The translations under genes and the position numbers were made by a program. The notes below the pieces were generated by a model. The model saw nothing but the letters and a program-made list of their open reading frames with translations. It was not told the DNA's origin and searched no databases. Positions 12,964 to 23,470 of a stretch of 64,000 nt of DNA are shown here, piece after piece. Origin of the DNA: Rosa chinensis (lineage: Eukaryota > Streptophyta > Magnoliopsida > Rosales > Rosaceae). The stretch lies in contig NC_037091.1 of the NCBI RefSeq assembly GCF_002994745.2, positions 55,165,612-55,229,611 on the forward strand. Reading direction: 5' to 3'. Numbering within the stretch: position 1 is the first letter of the stretch; each line of letters begins with the position of its first letter.

Positions 12964-13283
12964 TGTTGAGAATATATACATCCCACATAGGAAAAATAGG
13001 ACCTTGCATATGAGTTTATAAGGGTTTGGGCCACTCCATCTATTGCCAATTGGTTTTGAATATGAACCATAGATTACTTTATCATGGTATCAGAGCGGGT
13101 TACCCCACGTGTGCATGCCTTACGGCTACACGAGCTCCATGTCACCCAAAGTTGTCCACATGTATGGCTTGAAAATTTGCCACACTTGCGGAGGCGTGTT
13201 GAGAATATATACATCCCACATGGGAAAAATGGGACCCCTATATGGGTTTATAAGGGTTTGTGCTACTCCATCCACTGCCAATT
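12964..13283 (+). mobile_element. TRIM-like miniature LTR retroelement, 3' LTR truncated
   Basis: A 121-bp sequence beginning TGTTGAGAATATATAC and ending in CA (12964-13084) is followed at once by TGGTATCAGAGC (13085-13096), the standard primer-binding site for plant initiator Met tRNA. About 100 bp of noncoding internal sequence follows, with a purine-rich GCGGAGGCG at its end. The first part of the LTR then repeats from 13197 to about 13283, where it breaks into P450 intron sequence (CTGTAG acceptor). The very small size and lack of coding capacity fit a terminal-repeat retrotransposon in miniature. The truncated 3' LTR explains the absence of a target duplication. Confidence 0.75.
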
Positions 13284-13387
13284 GACTGTAGAATTTGCTG
13301 CGGGCACAAATACAACTTCAGCCACATTGGAAGGAGCAATGGCTGAGTAGGCAGAGATCTTGGCATTTGGGACAACCCAAACTCTTT

Positions 13388-13577
13388 TATGCTGGAGATG
13401 ATAACCAGGGCAATCATAGTGTAAATCTGTAAAACTAGTCTGAAGGTTGAAGATGAAGCTTTAGGACTTTGAGAGAGAATTTTATGTCGGAGATGATAAC
13501 CATGGCAATCATAGTGTAAATTTGTAAAACTAGTCTGAAGGTTAAAGATGAAGCTTAGGACTTTGAGAGAGAATTTT
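13388..13577. repeat. Tandem duplication of 95 bp spanning a P450/LTR junction
   Basis: Two direct copies (13388-13482 and 13483-13577) share almost the whole unit, from TATG(C/T)(T/C)GGAGATGATAACC to GAGAGAGAATTTTA. The first 10-13 bp of each copy are P450 codons before the PERF motif; the rest is the end of the Copia LTR. The duplication therefore happened after the LTR element inserted. Confidence 0.75.
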
Positions 13578-13966
13578 AGCAGCATAGCACTGTATTTTCA
13601 TTAACATAATCTCTAAAAAGAAAAGATACAATATGCAGGTATTTATACAACTCTATTTAAGAAACAATCACAGCAAAGAAACTTTAGGATTAACAAACTG
13701 ACTACTCTAACAAACTACCAGCCTGGCATGCTAATGCGCTACAATTGTCAAGAAGTTTCTGGATCCACGCTGGATATATAATGCTGACAAGGATGCTGAA
13801 TCATGAGCATAGCTCAACACCTCCCCTCAAGCTCAGCAAGGGTGAACAAGCTGAGATTGGTACTGTGTTGTTTGATAACAGGTGTATGCAAACCTTTAGT
13901 AAGAATATCTGCTGTTTGATCAGTAGTAGGCACATATTGTAGAAGAAAATCTTGTCTTTGTACTCT
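13398..13966 (-). mobile_element. Copia 3' end: RNase H tail, polypurine tract and LTR
   Basis: On the minus strand 13966-13820 encodes the end of a Copia polyprotein (VPTTDQTADILTKGL is clear). A purine tract (TTGAGGGGAGG) follows, then an LTR that starts TGTTGAGC at 13819 and runs to about 13398. The upstream internal part and the other LTR are missing, so only a 3' fragment remains. It lies inside the PERF region of the second CYP76 pseudogene. Confidence 0.7.
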
Positions 13967-14046
13967 TTATGAGGTTATTAGGATTGGAGAACCAAATTAA
14001 TGTTACGGGAAGAAACTTTCAAGCTAGGTTAAGATTGTGTGGAAAG

Positions 14047-14233
14047 GAAAGGTGGGCTTAATCCTAAAAGGTGGGTGTGCTAGGAGACTACTAGTTTGTT
14101 TGCTCTTTTAGTTAGGGGGGACTTTGTAGTAGTTTATACAAAACAGTTCTTTCTGTTGACCCCATAGAGGTGGATCGTTTTTGTACTGCTTGCCGAATTA
14201 CATAATGGGATGACCTCTCTTTTACTAAAAAAA
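14047..14233 (+). mobile_element. SINE-like or short LINE-tail insert with 16-bp target duplication
   Basis: This 187-bp insert ends in an A-run and is bordered by perfect 16-bp direct repeats (AAGATTGTGTGGAAAG) at 14031-14046 and 14234-14249, the signature of target-primed reverse transcription. The 3' part (TTTTTGTACTGCTTGCC...GGGATGACCT then A-run) is closely related to the end of the insert at 48067-48230. I could not see convincing A and B boxes, so SINE versus 5'-truncated LINE remains open. Confidence 0.75.
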
Positions 14234-14580
14234 AAGATTGTGTGGAAAGAAAATATCAAGACTCAAGAGTGGTTAAATTTATAGAAAATTATATGTAATT
14301 TTTTGTTATTAAATGTTATTAAATTTATGGCTTCCAATAGTTGGTCATGAACTTTGAAATTATGGCTTGCTTAAACTAGCTATTTGGTCTATGCCTTGCT
14401 GCCGTTTGTGTACTCTTCTTCCTTTCTTCATTAAAATTTGAGAATTTCTCAAATAAGTAGTCAAGTACAAAGAAACCTTATTGGAATTTTTCTAAACTTA
14501 AGCTCAACTTTGGCTCAAATGATTTCTTAAAGTTCGAGCTTGGTTCGATTAAGGGATAAGTTCAAGCTCTTGATATCCCT

Positions 14581-14675
14581 AGTTCTGTGGCTGCAGAGGT
14601 CATGGTGGTCATTAAGGCTATTGAACTAGCTTGGGTTAGAGATTGGAAGTATGTATGGTTAGAGGTGGATTCAAT
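14581..14675 (+). mobile_element. Fragment of LINE-type RNase H domain
   Basis: About 30 codons in one frame read AAEVMVVIKAIELAWVRDWK then VWLEVDSI, which is the helix and catalytic-Asp strand typical of the RNase H domain (RVT_3) of plant non-LTR retrotransposons or related pseudogenes. No flanking domain is visible, so this is a relic. Confidence is modest because the match is short. Confidence 0.4.
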
Positions 14676-14915
14676 TGACTTATTTGACTCTAATTCAATT
14701 GAGATTATGAATAATAAGAAAAGTTTGAAGAATGTAATAATTCAATACGAAAAATACAAATAACATAACAATACAATTTTGATACCTAATAAGATGCCTG
14801 ACTTTTCGTCTTAAAATAACATGTAAAATAACGAATACATGTAAACTTACCAATTCCAAATTAGGAATAGGGAATTTCCTTATCTATATTGTTGGCGTGA
14901 GTCACTCTCCATAAC

Positions 14916-15120
14916 TGTAAGAATTGTAGTATAAATGTATAATTAGGATTGTATAGTTAAGGAGAATATTATCTAGTTAAGGAGAGAATATCATGATGTA
15001 ATTAGTTTCCTATTAGGATTGTGTATACTTTTTATATATACTCAATCTTTGGAGAAGATCAATAAATAAGAAAATTCCCAATCTCTTTGTTTTGTTTGAC
15101 TTATATTTCCTATCGCAACA
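14916..15120 (+). mobile_element. Retrotransposon LTR directly upstream of the eIF2B-epsilon gene
   Basis: A 205-bp unit begins TGTAAGAATTGTAG and ends CGCAACA, and is followed immediately by TGGTATCCAAATT, whose first seven bases match the initiator-tRNA primer-binding site. It is AT-rich with a TATA-like TTTTTATATATACTC (15029-15043), a normal LTR promoter layout. No second LTR or target duplication was found, so it looks like the 5' end of a truncated element. It ends 168 bp before the eIF2B start codon and could supply that gene's promoter. Confidence 0.55.
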
Positions 15121-15288
15121 TGGTATCCAAATTATTTCCTAGTGAAGAGGAAATTCCTATTCATAATGCAGCGAGGGCTAGCTACTCGGGGTCTACAAAA
15201 GGCAGAGGTTCGGATCACTAAGTATTTCATTGATCGATTTCTCCTAAATTTTAATTCATTCATACAAATTAAGAACGAAGAGAAGGCA

Positions 15289-17295
15289 ATGGGTGCAAAG
15301 AAGAGGGCAATGGGTGCAAAGAAGAAAGGTGCATCGAGGGGTTCCGAGGACTCTGAGGAATTGGGACAGGTTCCCCTGCAGGCCATCCTCTTAGCCGATA
15401 GTTTTACTACCAAATTCTACCCCGTCACCCTTGAACGCCCCAAAGTGCTTTTGCCATTAGTAAATGTCCCCATGATCAGCTACACCTTAGCTTGGCTCAA
15501 GTCTGCTGGAGTCAAGGAGGTCTTTGTTTTCTGCTGCGCTCACTCCAAGCAAGTGATCAATTATCTAGAGACTTCTGGGTGGTTTTGTCAACCTGGCTGC
15601 TTCGCAGTCACCGCAATTGAGTCACATGCTTCTGCTAGTGCTGGAGATGCTCTGCGTTTGATATACGAGCGCGATGTGATCCATGGAGATTTTGTCCTCA
15701 TAAGTGGGGATACTGTGAGCGACATGTCGCTTACTCAAGTGCTTCAAGAACATAAAGAGAGAAGAAAGAAAGATAATAATGCTGTAATGACAATTGTTAT
15801 CAAACCTTCTCAAATCATGACCCACCAATCTCGATTACTTGGCGCTGGTGAGCTGTTTATGGCAATAGATCCTAGCACGAAGCAGCTTTTGTGTTACGAG
15901 GAAAAGGCAGACCATGCAAAGGAATCTATATTTTGTCTTGATAAGTCGTTGCTTGTTGGTAAATCTTCGATTTCTCTGCATAATGATAGAGAGGATTGCT
16001 ATATCGATATCTGCTCTCCTGAAGTCCTCAGCCTTCTTGCAGACAATTTTGATTACGAAGATCTTCGTCATGATTTATTGAATGGATTGCTTGACGATGA
16101 CGTTATGGGATACAAGATATTCACACATGAAATTGACTCTAGTTATGCTGCTAAGATTGACAACTTCCGAAGCTACGATGCAGTTAGTAAGGACATCATT
16201 CAGAGAGGGAGTTACCCCTCGATGCCAGATATTAAGTTTACAGAAATCGGACATGGCACCAAGATTGCGGACAATACTGAAATTTTAAGTTCTGTTATTG
16301 GGGAAGGGTGTTCTATTGGGTCAAATGTTTCCATAGAAGGTTCTTATATATTGGACAATGTCACCATCGAAGATGGCTGCAAGCTAAAGCATGCTGTGGT
16401 TTGTGATGGAGTGGTCATCAAGTCCGGGGCAATTTTGGAACCTGGAGTAGTTTTGTCTTTCCAGGTTGTTTTAGGAGAACAATGCACTGTTCCTTCATAC
16501 TCAAAGATATCGTTATTTCAACAACCAACCGAACTTGCAGACGATTATAGCAATGGAATTGCAGAAATTTCGCGGCATATTAATTGTAATGTAAATAAAC
16601 CAAATGAGGTTGGTACTGGTGGGGCTGGTTATGTTTGGTCAATTTGTGATGACGAGTGGAGAAATTCAGTTGCTCCCATTCCTGCAGACAAACTTGCTGA
16701 GGTGATACGTACCACGGATGGAAGCAGTCTCACACCTTCAGGAGAGGTAAAACTTGAATCTAGTGATTCTGAAGACAGCGATGAAGATACTTCTGACTTT
16801 GAGAATGAGGTTGAAGCAACCTTCCTAAGAGCCGTGCATGAAAATATAAAACTAGAGCATGTCGTCTTGGAAGTGAACTCGCTGCGATTGTCATCCAACA
16901 AGGAAACTGCAATTTGTGCTGGAGCTATCTTTTACTCGATGATGAAATTGGCATTGGAAGCTCCACATGACTCGGCAAGCGAATTGGTTAGAGCTGCTTC
17001 TAGGGTAATTTCAGAATGGAAACACCTGCTCAAGAACTACCTATCAGACATAGATGAGGAGATAGAAGTAATAATGAAGTTTGAAGAAATGTGTTTGGAG
17101 TCTGCCAAGGAATTCTCCTCTGTGTTCGATAAGATACTGTATCAACTGTATGACCAAGAAGTTATCCAAGAAGAAGCTATTCTGAGGTGGGTTGGAGAAA
17201 AGACAGATGCGGATGAATCAGACAGAATTTTCGTCAGGCAGGCGGAAACGTTTGTCCAATGGTTGAGAGAGGCAGAAGAGGATGATGAAGAATAA
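15289..17295 (+). CDS. EIF2B5: Translation initiation factor eIF2B subunit epsilon, intronless and shorter than usual
   Basis: This is the catalytic subunit of the guanine-nucleotide exchange factor that recharges eIF2 with GTP in the cytosol. The 668-aa frame has an N-terminal nucleotidyltransferase-like domain (LQAILLADSFTTKFYPVTLE, ERPKVLLPLVNVPMISYTLAW), a left-handed beta-helix of hexapeptides (about residues 317-400), an acidic linker, and the C-terminal W2/HEAT exchange domain (ILRW with Trp 634, and an acidic EEDDEE end). ATG at 15289 is preferred because family N-termini start MGA-; a 21-bp duplication makes a second in-frame MGAKK start at 15310. The frame stays open upstream to 15142, but that stretch shows no family similarity. 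Family members are about 720-730 aa. Roughly 30 residues appear to be missing near residue 317, at the start of the beta-helix. No internal stop. Confidence 0.88.
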   Translation: MGAKKRAMGAKKKGASRGSEDSEELGQVPLQAILLADSFTTKFYPVTLERPKVLLPLVNVPMISYTLAWLKSAGVKEVFVFCCAHSKQVINYLETSGWFCQPGCFAVTAIESHASASAGDALRLIYERDVIHGDFVLISGDTVSDMSLTQVLQEHKERRKKDNNAVMTIVIKPSQIMTHQSRLLGAGELFMAIDPSTKQLLCYEEKADHAKESIFCLDKSLLVGKSSISLHNDREDCYIDICSPEVLSLLADNFDYEDLRHDLLNGLLDDDVMGYKIFTHEIDSSYAAKIDNFRSYDAVSKDIIQRGSYPSMPDIKFTEIGHGTKIADNTEILSSVIGEGCSIGSNVSIEGSYILDNVTIEDGCKLKHAVVCDGVVIKSGAILEPGVVLSFQVVLGEQCTVPSYSKISLFQQPTELADDYSNGIAEISRHINCNVNKPNEVGTGGAGYVWSICDDEWRNSVAPIPADKLAEVIRTTDGSSLTPSGEVKLESSDSEDSDEDTSDFENEVEATFLRAVHENIKLEHVVLEVNSLRLSSNKETAICAGAIFYSMMKLALEAPHDSASELVRAASRVISEWKHLLKNYLSDIDEEIEVIMKFEEMCLESAKEFSSVFDKILYQLYDQEVIQEEAILRWVGEKTDADESDRIFVRQAETFVQWLREAEEDDEE

Positions 17296-18521
17296 GAAGA
17301 AGGGAGATTTATATAGCGCTCTAATTCGGTGGCGGGATGCTTTATTGATTGATAGATATATTTTTGAACTTTAAACAATTTTTGCTCTGACAATTTGGAT
17401 TTATTATGTCCATGAGCTTGAAAATGGGATTTACAAAAGTTTCTTGCTCTTATATGTGTACGTGTATGATCAATTGTCTCCCAAACCGACAGATTTAGAT
17501 TCAGAGTCGTTTATTTCAAATCTACATAAACAAAGAGGGCATTATCATAACTTCTGCATATGCACATTCTTTTAATCAATAAAGTTCAAGAAGAATATAT
17601 GTATAAATAAGATGCGTATTGGAAAGTTTAATCTTTAAATGATTTTTTAGTTCCTTTAAAAATCTCTTTTAATTTTCTTTATTGTTTTACTTTCATTTCG
17701 CAACTTTGCCATTATGTTTTCGTTAAGAAGTCTCTATGTCTCTTTTTTTCTCTTTCTTTTATTCTCTATTTTCTCATTATCTCATATAAACTTTTCAGGA
17801 TATTGTTCGTAGACAAAATGCATTTGACTACCCACAGACCACAGTTGTATGGCCGACAGCATGCACATAAAAACACACGAGTCAAAAAGCATGGCAAACC
17901 CCTATTTGTAATACTCTCCTACACGCCACAAAGTGAGAGGCTTCAATTTATCTTTCACCAACGAAGAAAGAGCTTTAATATTTGTCAAAACAGAGAGGAG
18001 AGAGGAGAGCTTTGGTTCAAATTGCTCACGTATAGATATAGTGCGAACACCGTCCAAGGTTTCGAAAACAGAGTTTTTCTTTTTTTATTTACAAGAGTTT
18101 CGGAAACAGAGTTGATGATGACATTTACATTTAACAAAGATGTGTCCAGTTAAAGCACAGTATTTGATGAACACGTTAATATCCTTCCTACCTAACGATC
18201 TGTTCTGATTCTGTTAGCAAGCGAGAGCTGTCAATTGCTGCAATGTAAGCCTTGCATAGTTTTTATCTGCAAGCCTTTCAGAGCCTTCCCTAATCCCTAG
18301 CTACCCTCTATGTTTTCATTCAATTCAGCTTTAAACATATCCGACAACTACAACAGGCAGTTAAGAGCCCGGCCCCATCCACATATATGCAAGCTCAAAT
18401 TTGTGTAGAATAGAGCAAGCTAGAATAGATCTTAGTCATCTTACTAGTCCTACCCAGGACACATCTGAAAAGATTGGTTCATGTACTTTAAAGCAAGTTG
18501 AAATCTTCAAGATAGTGAGAG
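17296..18521. other. Spacer: eIF2B 3' flank and CYP76 upstream flank
   Basis: No gene. The left part is presumably the 3' UTR of the eIF2B gene. A T/C-rich stretch lies at 17640-17790. The right end (18200-18521) is the upstream flank of the third CYP76 copy and ends with the same GTGAGAGATG context around the start codon as the intact copy. Confidence 0.55.
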
Positions 18522-19077
18522 ATGGATTTTTTCTTGAGTTGCATACTCTTGTCTCTTTGCTTTGCTGCCTCCTGGTTCTTAATCCAAGCCCTCCAGGGAA
18601 GAACCAGAGTTAGGCTTCCACCAGGGCCAAAGCCATTTCCATTGGTTGGAAATCTGTTTGAGCTTGGAGACAAACCTCATCTCTCTTTGACCAAGCTCTC
18701 ACAACGCTATGGCCCCATAATCAGTTTACAACTCGGGCAAGTAACGACTGTTGTAGCTTCTTCATCAGCCATGGCCAAAGAAATCCTCCGAAACCATGAC
18801 CAATTCCTTTGCAACCGAACAGTCCCGATGCACTACGAGCCTTTAAAGACTACAACTTGCCTTGGCTTCCAGTATCACCGAGGTGGAGGAACATTCGCAA
18901 AATATGCAACTCCCAATTGTTTGCCACTAAAGTTCTTGATGCCAACCAAGCTGGTCGGCGAGTCAAAGTGCAAGAGCTCATAGCTAGTGTCAAGGACAGT
19001 ATGGTAAAGGGTGCGGCAGTAGATATTGGAGAGGCTGCTTTCAAAAGCACTCTCAATTTGCTATCAAGGACTTGTTT

Positions 19078-19250
19078 AGTAGAAAATAAGAATTGAATGG
19101 GTTTTGAATGCTTCGATATTATTCATCTTCAAAATAGGAGGTATATAAAGAGATACAAGAGTAGTCCTAATAGGAAAACATCTCCTACAATTATACAGAA
19201 AACGTAATCTACATCTACAAGGAAAGAAAATATTTACAGAATATTCTACA
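19078..19250 (-). repeat. 3' LTR of the Copia element in the third CYP76
   Basis: 173-bp terminal repeat, near-identical to 23471-23643. It is immediately preceded on the coding strand by the purine tract and followed by the TGTTT target duplication. Confidence 0.92.
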
Positions 19251-19257
19251 CTTCCCC

Positions 19258-20863
19258 TCAAGTTGGTGCATAGATGTCAATCATGCCCAACTTGTCAATC
19301 GAGTTGTCAAACAATTTCCTTGACACTCCTTTCGTAAGAACATCTGCTAATTGATCTTCTGTATACACAAAAGGGAAACAGATGATCTTCCTATCCAGGT
19401 TTTTCTTAATGAAATGCCGATCTACTTCCACATGCTTAGTCCGGTCATGCTGAACATGATTATGAGCGATTTCAATAGTAGACTTGCTATCACAATGAAA
19501 ATTCATAGGCTTCTTGAGCTTAAAACCCAAATCTTTCAACACATTACGAATCCACAACATCACACAAACTCCATGTGCCATACCTCGAAACTCAGCTTCA
19601 ACACTTGACCTAGCAACAACCTTCTGTTTCTTGCTGCGCCAAGTCACTAGGTTTCCTCCAACGAATGTAAAATACCTAGATGTGGATCGTTTGTCTGTCT
19701 TATCACCAGCCCAGTCTGCATCCGTGTACCCCACAATTTCCAACTCACCCTTTTTTTTCGAACAAGAAACCTCTTCCAGGTGCCATCTTAAGGTATCTCA
19801 AAATACGATATACTGCATCCATATGCTCTTCACTGGGACAATGCATAAACTGACTAACCACACTCACAACATAAGCAATATCAGGCCTAGTATGAGAGAG
19901 ATAAATAAGCCTTCCTACTAGACGTTGGTATCTTCCTTTATCAGTTGGAACTTGATCCGGATAGATGGCAATGTTGTGGTTCATCTCGATCGGTGTCTCA
20001 ATAGGATTACAGTCAAGCATTCTTGTTTCCATTAACAAGTCAAGCACATACTTACGTTGGGATAGCAAAATCCCCTTCTTAGACCTCGCAACCTCAATTC
20101 CCAGAAAGTACTTTAATTGCCTAAGATCCTTCATCTCAAACTCCTTAGAAAGATACTTCTGTAGGGCCTCCATCTCTTTTAAGTCATCCCCTGTGACAAT
20201 CATATCATCAACATATACAATCAGAGCGGTAATCTTACCCCAACTACGCTTGATGAACAAAGTATGATCTGAGTTGCTTTGTTTATATCCAAACGCCCTC
20301 ATGGATTTGGAGAATCTTTCAAACCAAGCTCTTGGAGACTGCTTCAACCCATAAAGAGACTTCTTCAACTTACAAATCTTGCCAGTATCATAAGGAAAAT
20401 TTTTAACTCCTGGTGGCATGTCCATATACACTTCTTCCTCTAAGTTACCGTTGAGGAACACATTCTTCACATCAAACTGATGTAGAGGCCAATCTTTAGT
20501 TGCTGCAAGTGAAATCAAGATTCGGACAGTATTGATCTTTGCTACAGCGGCAAATGTCTCTTCATAATCAATTCCATAGCGCTGAGTGTAACCTTTGGCA
20601 ACTAATCTGGCTTTGTACCTATCAATGCTCCCATCAGCTTTAAGTTTTACTGTAAACACCCATCGGCATCCAACAGTCTTCTTTCCAGCAGGCATAGTCA
20701 CAATATCCCAGGTCGAGTTTTTCTGCAAAGCCTCTAGTTCTTCATTCATTGCTTGAGTCCACTTCGGATCTGCCAAAGTATCCTGTAAACTACTAGGAAT
20801 AGATACAGTGGATAATTGATCAACAACAAGTGCATGTGACCTGGACAACCTATGGTTAGACAT
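19258..20863 (-). pseudogene. Copia reverse transcriptase and RNase H, one frameshift
   Basis: The RT domain runs from about 20780 to 20000 on the minus strand. It has WTQAMNEELEAL, the catalytic YVDDM box (preceded by ALIV) and the KYFLGIEV strand. The frame then breaks at a homopolymer near 19744-19752. RNase H resumes with YTDADWAGD, SSVEAEFRGMA and DQLADVLTKGVS, ending at 19258, seven bases from the LTR. The region 20863-21650 upstream encodes the low-complexity linker and is interrupted by stops. These remains served reverse transcription of the element. Confidence 0.88.
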
Positions 20864-21628
20864 GTAATTAGCTATAGGATACTTAGCTTTGGTTTTGATG
20901 TCTGGTTCATATTGTTTCTTAGGAATACCCTTGGTAGCCCTCTGTGATCTCCTAGATTCAATATTACCTACTCCAGATGACTCGTTTAAAATTAAAGGTA
21001 CCTGAGAAGGAACATTTGCAGCGGATTCTTCAGTTGACGATGTAGAGAGGGGGAAGAACTCTGATAGATGAGGACTCTAAATATTCTGTTCAGTGGGTGC
21101 ATTATAGCCGGGCTGATGAATGAACACGTCGTTGGTTTGTGATGTTCCATATTTCCCAGAATGCATTAATGCATCATCATCACCTTCAAGTTGTGTATCG
21201 GTTTTCTGGTGCACATGGTCCCTGTTTGACAAGTCAAGCCCACTTTGGGGCTGCACAGTAACAGGTTGGCGTGTTGGACCTGCCCTTTCTGACAAATCAT
21301 GAAATTGACTTGCAGCATTAGGAGTATTTAGAGTGTTGCATGGTTGGTTGGAGCCAAGCCATTGGCTTGGAGACTCAAAAAACTACCCATCCGAGGGGCC
21401 CACTGGTCCACCAACTTGTTTACATCCCATCAGACCACCATCCTCACCTGCGGACCCCACGGTCTGGTTAACACCTCCATCTGAGTGCTCCACCCCCACG
21501 GGTCCACCGATTGGTTCAGTGCCCAATTCTCCCAATTCTTTTTCATTTGCCGTCTCAACGTCTATGTCGTTGTCCACTGATATTGGAGAGTTCCCAACTC
21601 CAAATTTTAACTCCAAAGCCTCTAAATC

Positions 21629-22130
21629 TTAGAATTCTTCAAATGCAAATAAATCTTGAGGATTTCTTTCACAGTTGCTCTCCCCCTGAAGGGAAGACTC
21701 TAAAACTCCGCTTGAATAATATGGCTCAGATTCGCGAAACGCAACATCAAGAGAAACATACATAGTGCTAGTAAGAGGATCATAGCAATGATAACCCTTT
21801 TGGAATTCGACATAACCAACAAATATACAGTTACTGGCACGGGGATCAAGCTTGCTACGTTGAGGCTTGGGAATATGAACATAGGCTATGCATCCAAACA
21901 TGCGAGGTTCAAGATTTGGTAGCGACGGAAGTGACAGAAGTTTTATGGCTCTTAGCCAATTCACATACATCACAACGAAAATCTGAATCACTGACAACTG
22001 AAAACAAATGAGGTTGTAGTTTCTTGAGATAACTAAAAGATAGATGACCCAAACGACGATGCCATAGCCACACTGTTTCCTTAGCGCTCTCTACTCCATT
22101 GACCAGATGCACCTGTATCAATTATCTAAG
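21629..22130 (-). pseudogene. Copia gag-pre-integrase and integrase C-terminal remnant
   Basis: The minus strand reads WLWHRRLGHLSFSYLKKLQP with FRCDVCELAKSHKTS, the zinc-binding gag-pre-integrase block. It passes almost directly into MFGCIAYVHIPKPQRSKLDP and FVGYVEFQKGYHCYDP, the end of the integrase. The catalytic D-D-E core that normally lies between (several hundred bp) is absent. Confidence 0.85.
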
Positions 22131-22159
22131 AACTATTCATAGATATCTTACTCTTCATA

Positions 22160-23093
22160 CCTGACTTCTGTAGTAGCCACGACAGCTTTTCCAACATTCT
22201 TTCGCGGTTTCTTGGTGAAATCCCACCAATCAGGGTAGCCATTCACTTCATAACACCGTTGCTTGATATGACCCAAATATCCACACACTGGACACTTTGT
22301 ATTTGCATATGGATTTGTTTTACTTGAAGGGCGTTGTTGTGGAGGAATTGAGAAGCCTGGGGGAGGACCCTATTTGAGTTGGACAGCCATGGGATTCAGA
22401 GACGTGTCCCATTGCTTGCCTCTCAGAATGCACCTTCCGAACATATGCATAACTTTGCTCTAAGTCGAATTTCGGGTCTTTGCGTAGAATCTCACCACAG
22501 ACTTGATCATATTCTGAATCGAGTCCACTAAGAAACATGTGAACACTCATTTGTGCCATGATAGTGGTCTCTTGAACAACTGCAACCACTGTGTTATTTT
22601 GAGAGGCCATACGCTGATCAATTTCCTGAAACATTCCCACCAATTCATTGTAGTAGGTAGGAAGAGTCCGACCATTCTGTTTTGCTCCAAAGCACTTCTT
22701 GTTTAATTCAAAAATCCTAGTTTCATCAGAATCATCATAAAAGGTCTTCTCAACAGCTTCCCACACATCTTTGGCAGTTGGGAGTCAGATATACCGATTC
22801 ATGAGTGATGGCTCCATGGAATCAATTAACCAACACTTCACTTTTTCGTTCTCTGTGGTCCAAACTTCAAATTCAGCAGAATCTACATTTGGTGCAGCTC
22901 TAGCTCCAGTGAGATAGCCAACCTTTCCTCGTGCTCCTATCCTCATCTTCATAAGAGGAGCCCATATGGTGTAGTTGGATTCATTCAAGGCAACGCCAGT
23001 TGGAAACGCTGAGTTATCTTGAGCTGTGGTATGATAATGGTTAATAATTGGAGGCATGTTGTGGAGTGCAAGGGTGGCAGCGTCGTCCTCCAT
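22160..23093 (-). pseudogene. Copia Gag with a premature stop and a CCHC zinc knuckle
   Basis: The frame from 23093 encodes a Copia Gag (LNESNYTIWAPLMKMRIGAR near the start). A TGA at about 22785-22787 interrupts it, but the same frame continues through the UBN2-type body (22766-22320). A zinc knuckle of form CX2CX4HX4C (CPVCGYLGHIKQRC) lies at about 22249-22290 after a further break. The protease is not recognisable beyond it. Confidence 0.85.
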
Positions 23094-23458
23094 TTAGCAG
23101 AAATAAAGGTCTGTACGAAATCAAAAAAGGAGGACTGTAGGGACTGTAGCAGCGCAGCAAGGCTTGAACAATTATGCAGCGACTTGGCTTGGCTTGTGGC
23201 TTGTCGGCTAGGCCTAGACAATTATGAAGGATGTGGTGGTATATAGTCCCCACGTGATGTTGCAGATGTTGCTGCTTCCAAAGTGATTTTGCGGCTTCCA
23301 AGATTGTCCCCACGTGATGTTGCAGCTTCCAAGTTTGTTTGGGTCAATTTCGAATGGACTTGTGACGGTGAAAAAATCAATTTGATCAGGTGGTTTGTAA
23401 AAATTCTTCGAGATGCAGGTTTCGGGTTTCTGAGGAATACAGTGCAGGAATTAAGCCT

Positions 23459-23470
23459 GCTCTGATACTA
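23459..23470 (-). other. Copia primer-binding site
   Basis: TAGTATCAGAGC on the minus strand, directly after the 5' LTR, matches 11 of 12 bases of the usual plant initiator-Met tRNA binding site. Confidence 0.8.

Larger units (their letters stand above)
12220..14025 (+). pseudogene. CYP76: CYP76 pseudogene, heavily degraded tandem copy
   Basis: The start, membrane anchor and hinge (PRGPKPFPMIGNLF) are readable from 12220, very close to the intact copy at 9479. The frame meets TGA at 12484-12486, then a 1-base deletion near 12508, and recovers in another frame through the C-helix (WRKLRKIC) up to about 12884, where it breaks again. A TRIM-like element interrupts the end of exon 1 at 12964-13283. 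A scrap of exon 2 holding the I-helix (FAAGTNTTSAT) survives at about 13290-13349. An internal deletion of about 250 bp then joins it to the GRDLGIWDNPNSF region (13350-13397). A Copia 3' end sits in the PERF codons, and the CYP sequence resumes at about 13967-14025. The heme-binding loop is absent. The gene is dead. Confidence 0.9.

Noticed and set aside
15142..15288. N-terminal extension of 49 codons in frame with eIF2B-epsilon
   Set aside because: The family starts at MGA-type residues at 15289; the extension has no family similarity and follows directly on an LTR and primer-site-like sequence.
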